64,000 bases of DNA from Acidiphilium multivorum AIU301 (GTDB lineage: Bacteria; Pseudomonadota; Alphaproteobacteria; Acetobacterales; Acetobacteraceae). Location of the stretch: positions 2,046,001 through 2,110,000 of the forward strand of contig NC_015186.1 in NCBI RefSeq assembly GCF_000202835.1. The letters are read 5' to 3'. A program made the translations under genes and the position numbers. Positions within the stretch are counted from its first letter, which is position 1; each line of letters starts with the position of its first letter. This document shows, piece after piece, positions 8,953 through 17,963 of this stretch. The notes below the pieces were generated by a model. The model did no database searches and had not been told where the DNA came from. It saw nothing but the letters and a program-made list of their open reading frames with translations.

Positions 8953-10626
8953 ATGTTTTGCTTTCAGTGTGAACAGACGATGCGCTCCGAGACGGGAGCA
9001 GCGGGTTGCGGCGGGCCGAAAGGCGTATGCGGCAAGGACGAGGCGACCGCCGACCTGCAGGACGTGCTGATCCATCAGCTCAAGGGCATCGGCCAGTATG
9101 TGACGCGGCTGCAGGCACTCGGCCGCCGGGACGCCGAGGCGGACAGCTTCATTCTCTATGCGCTGTTCACCACGCTCACCAATGTGAATTTCAACCGGGC
9201 CCGCTTCGTTGAAATGATTGCCACGGCGGCGCGGCTGCGCGACCGGCTCCGCGACGCCTATGCGGAGGCGGCGAGCGAGGCGGGGCAGACCCCGGAGGCG
9301 CTGGGTGGCGCCGCCGCGTTCATTCCCGCGGATTCGCTGGTGGGCCTGCTGGCGCAGGCGAATGTCGCCAGCGTGCGCGCCGGCGCCGAGGCGGTCGGCG
9401 AGGACGTGATCGGCATGCGCGCCCTGCTGCTCTATGGCCTCAAGGGCGTTGCCGCCTACGCGCACCATGCCGAGGTGCTGGGCGAGACCCGCGAGGCGAT
9501 CGCCGACGGGGTGGCGCGGGTGCTCGACCTGCTGGCCGGCGATCCGGTCGATCTCGAACTCATGCTGGAAGAGGCGCTGGCGCTGGGCCGCGTCAATTTC
9601 ACCGTGATGGAAGCGCTCGACGCCGCGAATACCGGCACCTATGGCGCGCCGGCGCCGACGCCGGTGCGGATCACGCCGGTCGAGGGCAAGGCGATCCTGG
9701 TCTCCGGCCATGACCTGCGCGACCTGCACGCGATCCTGGAGGCGACGAAGGATACCGGCATCAACGTCTATACCCATGGCGAGATGCTGCCGGCGCACGG
9801 CTATCCGAAGCTGCACGCCTATTCGCATCTCGCCGGCAATTACGGCACCGCCTGGCAGAACCAGCAGACCGAGTTCGCCGCCTTCCCCGGCCCGATCGTG
9901 ATGACCTCGAACTGCCTGATCGAGCCGCAGCCGCTTTACCGCAACCGCATCTTCACCGCCGGGCCGGTGGGCTGGCCGGGGCTGCGGCATATCGCCGATG
10001 GCGATTTCTCGCCGGTGGTGCAGGCGGCGAAGGCGCTGCCGGGCTTTACCCGCACCGAGCCGGAAAGGACGGTCACCACCGGGTTCGGGCGCGAGGCCGT
10101 GCTGGGGGCGGCGGAGCAGGTGATCGGCGCGGTGAAGGCCGGCGCGATCCGCCATTTCTTCCTGATCGGCGGCTGCGACGGTGCCGCGCCCGGGCGCAAC
10201 TACTACACCGAGTTCGCCGAACAGGCGCCGGACGACACGGTGGTGCTGACGCTCGGCTGCGGCAAGTACCGCTTCAACACGCATGAGTTCGGCACGATCG
10301 GCGGGTTGCCGCGGATGCTCGATATCGGCCAGTGCAACGACGCCTATTCCGCGCTGGTGATCGCCCAGGCGCTGGCCGGCGCCTTCGAATGCGGGGTGAA
10401 CGACCTGCCGCTGTCGCTCGTGGTCTCGTGGTTCGAGCAGAAGGCGGCGGCGGTGTTCCTCACGCTGCTCGCACTCGGGGTGCGCAACGTCCGCCTCGGG
10501 CCGACGCTGCCGGGCTTCCTGACGCCGGCGCTGCTCGACATCCTGGTGAACCGCTTCGGGGTGCGGCCGATCACCTCGGCCGAGGCCGACATTGCCGACG
10601 CACTCGCGCCGAAGGCGGCGGCCTGA
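8953..10626 (+). CDS. hcp: Hybrid cluster protein (hydroxylamine reductase / NO reductase)
   Basis: The 557-residue Hcp reduces hydroxylamine and, in enterobacteria, nitric oxide to nitrous oxide in the cytoplasm. The N-terminal cysteines are C3-x2-C6-x12-C19-x6-C26, close to the class II (enterobacterial, 2Fe-2S) spacing rather than the tight anaerobe type. Hybrid-cluster motifs are seen near [17 protein letters not shown] and TLGCGKYRF. An adjacent reductase gene (hcr) and nsrR complete the module, which fits the class II assignment because those Hcps need Hcr as electron donor. Confidence 0.95.
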   Translation: MFCFQCEQTMRSETGAAGCGGPKGVCGKDEATADLQDVLIHQLKGIGQYVTRLQALGRRDAEADSFILYALFTTLTNVNFNRARFVEMIATAARLRDRLRDAYAEAASEAGQTPEALGGAAAFIPADSLVGLLAQANVASVRAGAEAVGEDVIGMRALLLYGLKGVAAYAHHAEVLGETREAIADGVARVLDLLAGDPVDLELMLEEALALGRVNFTVMEALDAANTGTYGAPAPTPVRITPVEGKAILVSGHDLRDLHAILEATKDTGINVYTHGEMLPAHGYPKLHAYSHLAGNYGTAWQNQQTEFAAFPGPIVMTSNCLIEPQPLYRNRIFTAGPVGWPGLRHIADGDFSPVVQAAKALPGFTRTEPERTVTTGFGREAVLGAAEQVIGAVKAGAIRHFFLIGGCDGAAPGRNYYTEFAEQAPDDTVVLTLGCGKYRFNTHEFGTIGGLPRMLDIGQCNDAYSALVIAQALAGAFECGVNDLPLSLVVSWFEQKAAAVFLTLLALGVRNVRLGPTLPGFLTPALLDILVNRFGVRPITSAEADIADALAPKAAA

Positions 10627-10702
10627 CGACCACAAGCCGGGACGGCCACGCGCCGCCCCGGCCCCCGCATCCGAACCAGGGATCGACCCCAGGAACCGAA
10701 CG

Positions 10703-11713
10703 ATGAACGACATCACCCTTCTCACGCGCGACGGCGCGAGTCTCGACGTCGCCTGCCCGCCGGGCGAAACCGTGCTCGCCGCCGCCGAGGCCGCCGGGCT
10801 GTTCCTGCCCTCGATGTGCCATGAAGGCAGCTGCGGCCTGTGCCGCGCCGAAATCGCCAGCGGCGACCACGATGCCGGCGGGCAGCCTGGCGAGACGATC
10901 ACCCGCGACGTGCTGCTCTGCCAGTGCCGCCCGACCTCCGACATGACGGTGGCGTTGCCTTATGCCGAGTCGGCGATCCTGCGGCATCGCGCGCCGACCC
11001 GCGAGGCGGTGATCGAGCGGATCGCGCCGGCGGGCGCGAGCGCCGTTTCGCTCGCCCTGCGCCTGCGGCCGGATGCCGAACTCGGACAGGCCGCCGATTT
11101 CGTGCCCGGCCAGTATATGGAGGTGGCGATCCCCGGCACCGATATCCGCCGGGCCTATTCGCTGGCCAACCTGCCGAACTGGGACGGGCGGGTGGAATTC
11201 CTGATCCGGCTGGTACCGGGTGGCGCCTTTTCGACCTGGCTCGGAACCGAGGCGAAGCCGGGCGATGCGCTCTCGCTGCGCGGCCCGCTCGGCCGTTTCG
11301 TGCTGGACGACACCAGCCCCCGACCGCGCTGCCTGGTGGGCGGCGGCTGCGGCCTCGCGCCACTGCTCTCGATGCTGCGGCACCTCGCCGAATTCCAGGA
11401 CATGCAGGAAACCCACCTGATCTTCGGCGCCAACCGCGAGGCCGAACTGTTCGCGACCGACGAGATTGCGGCATTGGCCGCGCAACTGCCCTGCCTCACC
11501 GTCACCACCGCGATCTGGCATCCCGAGGGAGACTGGAGCGGATTTACGGGCACCTCCGCCGAGGCCCTCGATTCATGGCTTTCCAACGCCGCCGCGCCGC
11601 CGGACATCTATGTCTGCGGTCCGCCGAAGCTGGTCGAGGCGGTGGTGACGACGGCGCGGTGGCATGGCGTGCCGGAGGCGCAGATTCTCGCCGAGCAGGT
11701 CCAGCTGCGTTGA
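10703..11713 (+). CDS. hcr: NADH oxidoreductase partner of Hcp (2Fe-2S / FAD / NAD)
   Basis: The 336-residue protein has an N-terminal plant-type ferredoxin domain (C39-x4-C44-x2-C47, then C73 or C75), an FAD domain with RAYSLANLP near residue 153 and an NAD domain with GGGCGLAPLLSML near residue 213. It should pass electrons from NADH to Hcp. The ATG at 10703 gives MNDITLLTRDG and was preferred to an upstream in-frame ATG at 10592 lying inside the hcp end. The ferredoxin domain is N-terminal, as in phenol or methane monooxygenase reductases, whereas E. coli Hcr has it C-terminal. The function therefore rests mainly on the neighbours hcp and nsrR. Confidence 0.85.
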   Translation: MNDITLLTRDGASLDVACPPGETVLAAAEAAGLFLPSMCHEGSCGLCRAEIASGDHDAGGQPGETITRDVLLCQCRPTSDMTVALPYAESAILRHRAPTREAVIERIAPAGASAVSLALRLRPDAELGQAADFVPGQYMEVAIPGTDIRRAYSLANLPNWDGRVEFLIRLVPGGAFSTWLGTEAKPGDALSLRGPLGRFVLDDTSPRPRCLVGGGCGLAPLLSMLRHLAEFQDMQETHLIFGANREAELFATDEIAALAAQLPCLTVTTAIWHPEGDWSGFTGTSAEALDSWLSNAAAPPDIYVCGPPKLVEAVVTTARWHGVPEAQILAEQVQLR

Positions 11714-11744
11714 TCCGGACCGGCCGTGGCGATAGTGAGGACAG

Positions 11745-12197
11745 ATGCATCTCACGATGTTCACCGATTACGGTCTGCGCACGCTGATCTTCCTCGCCCT
11801 GCGGCCGGACCGCCAGGCGTCGATCGCCGAAATCGCCGCTTCGTACGACATTTCGGATCATCACCTGACCAAGGTCGTGCATGCCCTTGGCCAGGCCGGC
11901 CTGGTCGAGACGATCCGCGGCCGGCATGGCGGGATGCGCCTTGCCCGGCCGGCTGCGAATATCGGGCTTGGCGAGGTCATCCGGGCGATGGAACCGGGCC
12001 TGGCGCTGGTTGCCTGCCAGGAGGGCGGGCGCTGCGCGATCGGCGGGTGCTGCGATCTTCAGGCCGTGATGAATGAGGCGCGGGACGCGTTTCTGGGCGT
12101 GTTCGACCGCTATACGCTCGCCGACGTTGTCTCGCCCGGAAACCCCGTGCTGATGCGGCGCCTGGGCCTCGCGATGTCGAGCGACGCCGGAACATAG
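11745..12197 (+). CDS. nsrR: Nitric-oxide-sensing Rrf2-family repressor
   Basis: The 150-residue Rrf2-family regulator has an N-terminal winged helix (MHLTMFTDYGLRTLIFLA) and the NsrR-like blocks RGRHGGMRLARPA and YTLADVV. Cysteines C91, C97, C102 and C103 provide the three ligands expected for the NO-sensitive iron-sulfur cluster. The match to NsrR rather than IscR follows from the FTDYGLR start and the C-x5-C-x4/5-C spacing. It lies 31 bp after hcr and is probably cotranscribed, giving an autoregulated NO-response unit. Confidence 0.9.
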   Translation: MHLTMFTDYGLRTLIFLALRPDRQASIAEIAASYDISDHHLTKVVHALGQAGLVETIRGRHGGMRLARPAANIGLGEVIRAMEPGLALVACQEGGRCAIGGCCDLQAVMNEARDAFLGVFDRYTLADVVSPGNPVLMRRLGLAMSSDAGT

Positions 12198-12352
12198 AGC
12201 GGGCCAAGCCATCGGCCTGCCGAAGGCATCGCCGCGGTCGTTCATGCCGCGCGCGTGCGACGACAACGACGCACTCAATGATTCCAGCGGATTATTGCCT
12301 TTCCAGAGAACCAGAATGCGTGACGTGGAAATTCTCCGGACAGGATCTTCTT

Positions 12353-13483
12353 TCAAATATCCCGGCGATCCCGATACGCCGCCACCCTCGCCCGCGCCCG
12401 GATCATCAATGCCAGCGGCGCATGGCCCATCGCGAGCCGAAGCCAGACCAGATCCCGCGCATGGTCGGCGAAGCTGGTCTTGTAGCGTGCCGCCCCGGCG
12501 AGGAAATCGTAAATCTCCAGGCCTTGTTCGGCATAATGCCGGATTGCCAGCGCATGGCAGACCAGCCCCGGCTTTTCGTGCGGCACGGCCGTGTCATACG
12601 CGAAGCCGCTCTGATAGGCCGACACCGTCCGGCCGTAGCGGAAATTGTACAGATGGCCGATCAGCCGGTCGCCCGCCCTGACGGTCAGCAGATCGGCCGT
12701 ACCGGCCGCGACACCCCGGGCCAGAACATCAAGATGAAACCGGCAGAACGATGGTGACATCGCCCCCGCTTGGCCGCGCCTCCGCCAGCCCGCGCGATGC
12801 AGCTCCGCCATCCGGGCAAAGGCGAGGCGGGCGTCGTCCGGCGTCGTCGCCCGTTCTAACGTCAGTGGGCCGCTCTGCTCGCAGGCGCGGATCGCGCGGC
12901 GGATCTGCCTTCGGCTGTTGGGCGACATCAGCGCCGTGACGTCGCCACCGCAGGCGCGCACCGGCGCCAGGCTGCGGCGCGGGGCCGGTTGCTGCCGCTC
13001 GACCAGCACCGTGCCGAGCCGGCGCAGGCCGGGCAGCGCCTCCGGCGCGATCCCCGGCAGGTAGACGACGCTGGCGCCGAGCCGGCCGATCGCCTGCCAC
13101 CAGATCCCTGACGCCTCCGGATAGTCGCGATCGACCAGCGGTCCGTTATGCTCGACATAGGGGGCGTCGTATTCCGGGTCATCCACCGAGGTCAGGCTCA
13201 GCGAGCGCGAGAACCCTCTCGCCCGCCGGTGGAAAATCCCGATCGCCACAAGCCGCCCGGCCGCCTCGACGCGCACCACCAGCGGATGGACGAGACCATT
13301 GGCCAGCAGGGCCGCGATCCAGGTCCATGAGGTGAAGAAGGAGCCGTCGGCCCGCGCCTCCAGCGCCTGCCATTCCTCGCCAAGGGCGGCGATGTCCGGA
13401 TCGTCCTCGACCACCACCGTCAGGGCCGGATCGTGATCGGAGCCCGACGGGCTGCGCTTGAAATCGAAGGTTCCACGTGTCAT
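12353..13483 (-). CDS. FemAB/CelD-like GNAT-fold acyltransferase
   Basis: The 376-residue cytoplasmic protein has the features of the CelD/BcsL acetyltransferase group (PF13480 type): FFTSWTWIAALL near residue 50, a central NSRRQIRRAIRACE stretch, and the C-terminal block HEKPGLVCHALAIRHYAEQGLEIYDFL then RYKTSFADH. Relatives acylate polysaccharide precursors or use aminoacyl donors. It is divergent from the deacetylase-like gene and shares a 37-bp AT-rich gap with it, so the two probably share one control region at the left edge of the polysaccharide locus. No close functional assignment is possible from sequence alone. Confidence 0.75.
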   Translation of the reverse strand: MTRGTFDFKRSPSGSDHDPALTVVVEDDPDIAALGEEWQALEARADGSFFTSWTWIAALLANGLVHPLVVRVEAAGRLVAIGIFHRRARGFSRSLSLTSVDDPEYDAPYVEHNGPLVDRDYPEASGIWWQAIGRLGASVVYLPGIAPEALPGLRRLGTVLVERQQPAPRRSLAPVRACGGDVTALMSPNSRRQIRRAIRACEQSGPLTLERATTPDDARLAFARMAELHRAGWRRRGQAGAMSPSFCRFHLDVLARGVAAGTADLLTVRAGDRLIGHLYNFRYGRTVSAYQSGFAYDTAVPHEKPGLVCHALAIRHYAEQGLEIYDFLAGAARYKTSFADHARDLVWLRLAMGHAPLALMIRARARVAAYRDRRDI

Positions 13484-13520
13484 TAAAAAAAAGATAATTC
13501 CATAAGAAGATTAAATTGTC
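13484..13520. promoter_or_regulatory. Short AT-rich divergent promoter gap
   Basis: The 37 bases between the divergent acyltransferase and deacetylase-like genes are almost entirely A and T, with a run of nine A, in an otherwise GC-rich region. Both promoters must lie here or inside the genes. No consensus -35/-10 pair is assigned. Confidence 0.35.
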
Positions 13521-14561
13521 ATGCCTGAATTGATTTCAGATCTATTTATTGCTCCGGTTCCGGCGCGGCTGCGCGAGCCTACGCCGGTTGCCACCGTCAT
13601 CATCGACACGGAAGAGGATTTCGACTGGCTGACGCCGGTCGAGGGTACGCCGTTTGACACGGCCTACCTGCATCACCTCGATCAACTGAGCCCCATCCTG
13701 CGCGCCTATGGCGCCGTTCCCACGCTGCTGCTGACCTACCCCGTTCTCGAGAATCCGAAAATCGTGACCCAGTTGCGGCGGATGGCGGAGCGTGGCGATT
13801 GCGCCCTCGGCCTGCAGCTTCACGCCTGGATCACGCCCCCTTTCGCCGGGCAGCCGCGCTCGGACCTGTCGTTCGCGAGCAATCTCGATTCTGAAATCGA
13901 GGCGCAGAAGCTGGAGAATCTCCACGAGAAGTTCGTGGACTGTTTCGCGATGCCGCCAACCGTGTTCCGCTCCGGCCGCTATGGCCTCGGCCCCCATACC
14001 GCGCGGCTGATCAGCAAACTCGGCGTCTCGATCGATACCAGCCTTGCGCCGAGAACCTCGATGGCCGGCGAGGGCGGGCTCGATTACAGCGCGATCGATT
14101 TCGAGCCGTTCTGGTTTGGCGATGACCGGAAGCTCCTGGAATTGCCGCTCTGCCGGTCGGTCATCGGCTGGGGCCGGGCGTTCGGCCGCGCGGCTTACAG
14201 GTGGATCAACCAGCCGGGCCGCCGGCGGCAGATCCTTGGCGCGGCGCTGGCCCGCCTCGGCTGCGCCGAACGCGTGACGCTCTCGCCCGAGGGCAATGGC
14301 GCGGGGGCGGCGCGGCGTCTGACCGACGCCCTGCTCGCGCGGGAGCAGCGCATTTTCCCGCTCAGCTTCCATAGCTCCTCGATCTGGCCGGGCCGGAACC
14401 CCTATGTGCGGAGCCGGCGCGACCTGCATCATTTCTACGACGACCTGTCGGCCATGCTGACCGATCTCGCGGACCGGACAGGTTGCCGGTTCGTCCGGAC
14501 CGATGCCATTCCCGGCCTGCTCGCCCCCGCCGGGCCGCAGCCGATGACCGCGGCGCGGTGA
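13521..14561 (+). CDS. Polysaccharide deacetylase-fold protein (WalW-like)
   Basis: The 346-residue protein has a NodB/WalW-like layout. An early acidic motif (IIDTEEDFDWL near residue 28) supplies the metal or catalytic aspartate, LGLQLHAWITPPF near residue 98 supplies a histidine, and FRSGRYG near residue 151 is the next conserved block; a second histidine occurs in FPLSFHSSS. There is no signal peptide, so it acts in the cytoplasm, as expected for WalW-like members in polysaccharide loci. Its stop overlaps the start of the next glycosyltransferase by one base (TGATG). Confidence 0.8.
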   Translation: MPELISDLFIAPVPARLREPTPVATVIIDTEEDFDWLTPVEGTPFDTAYLHHLDQLSPILRAYGAVPTLLLTYPVLENPKIVTQLRRMAERGDCALGLQLHAWITPPFAGQPRSDLSFASNLDSEIEAQKLENLHEKFVDCFAMPPTVFRSGRYGLGPHTARLISKLGVSIDTSLAPRTSMAGEGGLDYSAIDFEPFWFGDDRKLLELPLCRSVIGWGRAFGRAAYRWINQPGRRRQILGAALARLGCAERVTLSPEGNGAGAARRLTDALLAREQRIFPLSFHSSSIWPGRNPYVRSRRDLHHFYDDLSAMLTDLADRTGCRFVRTDAIPGLLAPAGPQPMTAAR

Positions 14562-15790
14562 TGGCCGGTGGCCGCGTCCTGCTGATCGCCAACAATTTCC
14601 CGCCGGTGCGCGGCGGCTCGGCGCTCGTCTACAGCGAACTCGCCCGCCATGCGAACGGCATGGTCGAGGTTCTCGCCCCCCGCACCCATTACGCCGACGA
14701 TCTGCCGCTGATCGGCTGGCGCGAGCATGACCGGCAGGCCCCGTTCCGCGTGACGCGGCTGATGCTGCTGCGCACGCCTTTGCGCCAGTCGGGCGATGAA
14801 CCCCCGATCGCCCGGCTGCGCTTCATCGCCTATGACCTCGCCCTGCGGCTGGCGGTGCTCGGCCGCCTCGTCGCGATTCTGGCGACGCGGCCGATCAGTG
14901 CGGTCTGCGTCGGCGAATTGATGTCCGGCGCCTGGATCCTGCGGGTGCTGCGGTTCTGGCCGGGGCTGCGCCGCGTGGCCTATGTCCATGGCGAGGAAAT
15001 CACCACCGACGACAATTACGACCCGAGCGGACGCCGCCGCCGCGCCGCGCTCGCCGCCGCCGATGTCATCATCGTGGTCAGCCGCTTCACCTTTGATACC
15101 GTGGCATCGATGCTGCCGGGCGCGCGGGACCGGATCCGGCTCATCGAGAATGGCGTCGATTTCGATCGATTCGCTCCCGCGCCGGGCGGCCCGCGCGGCG
15201 ACCTGATCGAACGCCATGGCCTGCGAGGGCATTTCGTGTTCGTCTCCGTCTGCCGGCTGCTGGAAAAGAAGGGCATCGACAACGCGATCCGCGCCTTCGC
15301 GACGCTGCATCGCGCGGATCCGGCGCTGCGGTTCCTGGTGGTGGGCGACGGGCCCTATGCCGGAACGCTGGCGCAGATCGCCGTGGCCGAGGGCGTGGGC
15401 GAGGCGGTGGTGTTCGCGGGGGACGTGCCGGATGCCGACCTCGCCGATCATTACCGTCTCGGCGACGTGTTCGTGATGCCCAACCGGGCGCTCGCCTCCG
15501 GCGATACGGAGGGGTTCGGCCTCGTGTTCCTGGAAGCCAATGCCGCCGGCCTGCCGGTGATCGCCGGCCGCGACGGCGGCAGCCCCGCCGCCGTGCGCGA
15601 CGGCGAGAACGGGCTGCTGGTCGACGGTCATTCGGTTCCGGCGATCGCCGCGGCGATGCGCCGCCTGCGCGAGGACGCGGCGCTGCGCGCGCGGCTGGCC
15701 GAAGGCGGGCGCGCCCGCGCGAGCCGATCCGACTGGCGGCTGAAGGCGGCCGAATTCATCGCCGCGTGTCATGACGGCGCACGGCCATGA
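14561..15790 (+). CDS. Glycosyltransferase family 4
   Basis: The 409-residue GT-B enzyme has an N-terminal acceptor domain beginning ANNFPPVRGGSALVYSELA and a C-terminal nucleotide-sugar domain with SVCRLLEKKGIDNAIRAFA, VVGDGPY and the E-x7-E region EGFGLVFLEANAAGLPVIAG. It should transfer a sugar in exopolysaccharide repeat-unit assembly on the cytoplasmic side of the membrane. The start at 14561 overlaps the upstream stop. The next start overlaps its stop by four bases. Confidence 0.9.
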   Translation: MAGGRVLLIANNFPPVRGGSALVYSELARHANGMVEVLAPRTHYADDLPLIGWREHDRQAPFRVTRLMLLRTPLRQSGDEPPIARLRFIAYDLALRLAVLGRLVAILATRPISAVCVGELMSGAWILRVLRFWPGLRRVAYVHGEEITTDDNYDPSGRRRRAALAAADVIIVVSRFTFDTVASMLPGARDRIRLIENGVDFDRFAPAPGGPRGDLIERHGLRGHFVFVSVCRLLEKKGIDNAIRAFATLHRADPALRFLVVGDGPYAGTLAQIAVAEGVGEAVVFAGDVPDADLADHYRLGDVFVMPNRALASGDTEGFGLVFLEANAAGLPVIAGRDGGSPAAVRDGENGLLVDGHSVPAIAAAMRRLREDAALRARLAEGGRARASRSDWRLKAAEFIAACHDGARP

Positions 15791-16848
15791 GCGGGGCGGC
15801 GGGCATCATGCCCTGGCCCGGCGCCGGAGCGATGGGCTTTGCCGATCCGGCGCGGGACCTGTTCGGCAGTTTTCTGTGGTTCGACATGATCGCCGGGGCG
15901 GCGCGGCCGCGTGATCTGGTGCCCGCCATGCTGACACAAGATGGGGCGAGCCTGCCGCTATGGTGCCGCTCACGGGCCGGCGCGCTGGTGCCGGTGGCCG
16001 GGCTGAACAGCCCCTATACGCTCGTGTTCCGGCCGGGCGGTCACGATCCGTCCGCTGTCGCCCGCCATCTCATGGGCCAGGTGCGCGGCGTCGTCCGGCT
16101 CGACGCGCTCGACCCGGACGATCCGGCCATCGCCGCGCTGGAACGGGCCGCCGCGGCGCATGGCCTCGCGGTCAGCCGGTTCGATCATTTCAGCAACTGG
16201 TTCATGCCGGTGGATGGCGATTTCGAGCGTTGGCTCTCCGGGCGGCCGGGGGCGCTGCGCAACACCATCCGCCGGCGGATGCGGGCCGCCGGCGCGTTGC
16301 GGTTCCGCTGCTTCGGCTTCGGCGCGGCGTCGCCGGGCGACGGCCCGGAGCCGGAGCCGGTCGATCTCGACCAGGCCGTCGCGCAGTTCGACGCGGTTTA
16401 TGACCGATCATGGAAGCCCGCCGAGCCCTTCGCCGGGATCAACGCGCGGATCATGCGCGGGCTGGCGGGCGCGGGGCTGCTGCGCGCCGGCATTCTCGCC
16501 GATGACGACGGGCCGATCGCCGCGCAATACTGGGCGATCAGCGGCGGCCGCGCCTATCTGCTCAAGCTGGCGCATGTCGAGGGCGCTGTGGCGCGCTCGC
16601 CCGGAACGGTTCTGACGGCGCTGATGATCAGGTCGATCCTCGCCGCCGACACCGTGGATCACCTCGATTTCGGGCGCGGCGACGATCGCTACAAGCGCGA
16701 CTGGGTTTCCCGGCACCGGACCATGGCCGGGCTGCTGCTGATCAATCCGCGCAGCGCCGCCGGCCTTGCCATGCTCGCCCGCGAGCGGCTCGGCGCCCTG
16801 CGCCGCGCCCGCCGGCGGCGCGGCCAGACAACCGGCGTTCCCTCATGA
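15787..16848 (+). CDS. FemAB/CelD-like acyltransferase
   Basis: The 353-residue protein is a second GNAT-fold member: RNTIRRRMRAAG in the centre, AAQYWAISGGRAYLLKLAHVEG near residue 240, and the diagnostic DHLDFGRGDDRYKRDWV near residue 285. The first ~110 residues are less typical. It is embedded between two GT4 genes with four-base overlaps on both sides, which ties it to the same pathway. The likely role is acylation or aminoacylation of a polysaccharide precursor; the donor and acceptor cannot be read from the sequence. Confidence 0.75.
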   Translation: MSGAAGIMPWPGAGAMGFADPARDLFGSFLWFDMIAGAARPRDLVPAMLTQDGASLPLWCRSRAGALVPVAGLNSPYTLVFRPGGHDPSAVARHLMGQVRGVVRLDALDPDDPAIAALERAAAAHGLAVSRFDHFSNWFMPVDGDFERWLSGRPGALRNTIRRRMRAAGALRFRCFGFGAASPGDGPEPEPVDLDQAVAQFDAVYDRSWKPAEPFAGINARIMRGLAGAGLLRAGILADDDGPIAAQYWAISGGRAYLLKLAHVEGAVARSPGTVLTALMIRSILAADTVDHLDFGRGDDRYKRDWVSRHRTMAGLLLINPRSAAGLAMLARERLGALRRARRRRGQTTGVPS

Positions 16849-17963
16849 AAATTCTCTACAGCCACCGGATCCAGTCGCGCGACGGCCAGTCCGTGCATCT
16901 CGAGGACCTGATCGCCGCGTTCCGGCGGGCCGGGCACGAGGTCCTGGTGGTCGGCCCCGGCGCCTATGCCGCGTCGCGCTTCGGCGATTCGGGTGGCGCG
17001 GCCGGCGCGCTGCGCCGGCTGCTGCCCGCCGCCATCGGCGAACTCGCCGAGCTGGCCTATAATCTTCCCGCCTTCTGGCGCCTGTGGCGCGCGGTGCGGA
17101 CATTCCGCCCCGACCTGATCTACGAGCGCTACAACCTGTTTTTCCTCGCCGGCGCCTGGGCCGCGCGGCTGTGCCGCTGCCGCTATTTCGTCGAGGTCAA
17201 TTCCCCGCTGGCCGACGAGCGCGCGCAGCATGGCGGCCTGCGCCTGCAGGCGGTGGCGCGCGCCGGGGAACGCGCCGTCTGGCGCGCCGCGGACCGGGTT
17301 TTCGCCGTCACCCGGGTGCTGGGCGACATACTCGTGGCCGAGGGCGCGCCGGCCGACCGCATCACGATCACGCCGAACGGCGTCGATATCGGCCGGTTTC
17401 CCGAACCGGACCGCGCCGCCGCGCATACGCCGGTGCTCGGGTTCATCGGCTTCGTCCGCCCCTGGCACGGGCTCGACCTGATCATCGACGACATGGCTCG
17501 CGACAGCACCCTGCCGCTCGACCTCGTGATCGCCGGCACCGGGCCCGCGCTGCCCGACCTGCGGGCCCGCGCCGCCGCCCTCGGAATCGAGAACCGGGTG
17601 CGCTTCGCCGGGCTGGTCGACCGCGAGGCGGTTCCGGCCCTTCTCGCCGGCATCGATATCGCGCTGCAGCCCGCCTCAGTCGCCTATGCCTCGCCGCTGA
17701 AGCTGTTCGAATACATGGCCGCGGGCTGCGCCATCGTCGCCCCCGACCAGCCCAATATCCGCGAGGTGCTGACCCACGAGCGCAACGCGCTGCTGGTCGA
17801 TCCGGGGGATCGGGCGGCGCTGTGGCGCGCGGTGCGCCGGCTTGCCGCCGACCCGGCGCTGCGCGGCCGCCTCAGCCGCGCCGCGCGCGCGGAGGTGCTG
17901 TCGCACCCCTATCTCTGGGACGAGAATGCGGCGCGCATCATCGCCCTCGCCACGCGCTCATGA
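16845..17963 (+). CDS. Glycosyltransferase family 4
   Basis: The 372-residue GT-B enzyme starts MKILYSHRIQSRDGQSVHLEDL, with an N-terminal domain that includes a YERYNLFFLAGAWAAR stretch, then ITPNGVDIGRFPEPD, LGFIGFVRPWHG and the C-terminal SPLKLFEYMAAGCAIVAPDQPNI. Family and role as for the neighbouring GT4 genes, but sequence differs enough for another linkage. It overlaps both neighbours by four bases. Confidence 0.9.
   Translation: MKILYSHRIQSRDGQSVHLEDLIAAFRRAGHEVLVVGPGAYAASRFGDSGGAAGALRRLLPAAIGELAELAYNLPAFWRLWRAVRTFRPDLIYERYNLFFLAGAWAARLCRCRYFVEVNSPLADERAQHGGLRLQAVARAGERAVWRAADRVFAVTRVLGDILVAEGAPADRITITPNGVDIGRFPEPDRAAAHTPVLGFIGFVRPWHGLDLIIDDMARDSTLPLDLVIAGTGPALPDLRARAAALGIENRVRFAGLVDREAVPALLAGIDIALQPASVAYASPLKLFEYMAAGCAIVAPDQPNIREVLTHERNALLVDPGDRAALWRAVRRLAADPALRGRLSRAARAEVLSHPYLWDENAARIIALATRS

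Noticed and set aside
7684-10944. Very long open frame (over 1000 codons) on the minus strand across the exporter and hcp genes
   Set aside because: It is a shadow frame caused by high GC. Product is low-complexity in Arg, His, Gly and Asp, while the plus strand carries recognisable permease, hcp and hcr genes in the same place.
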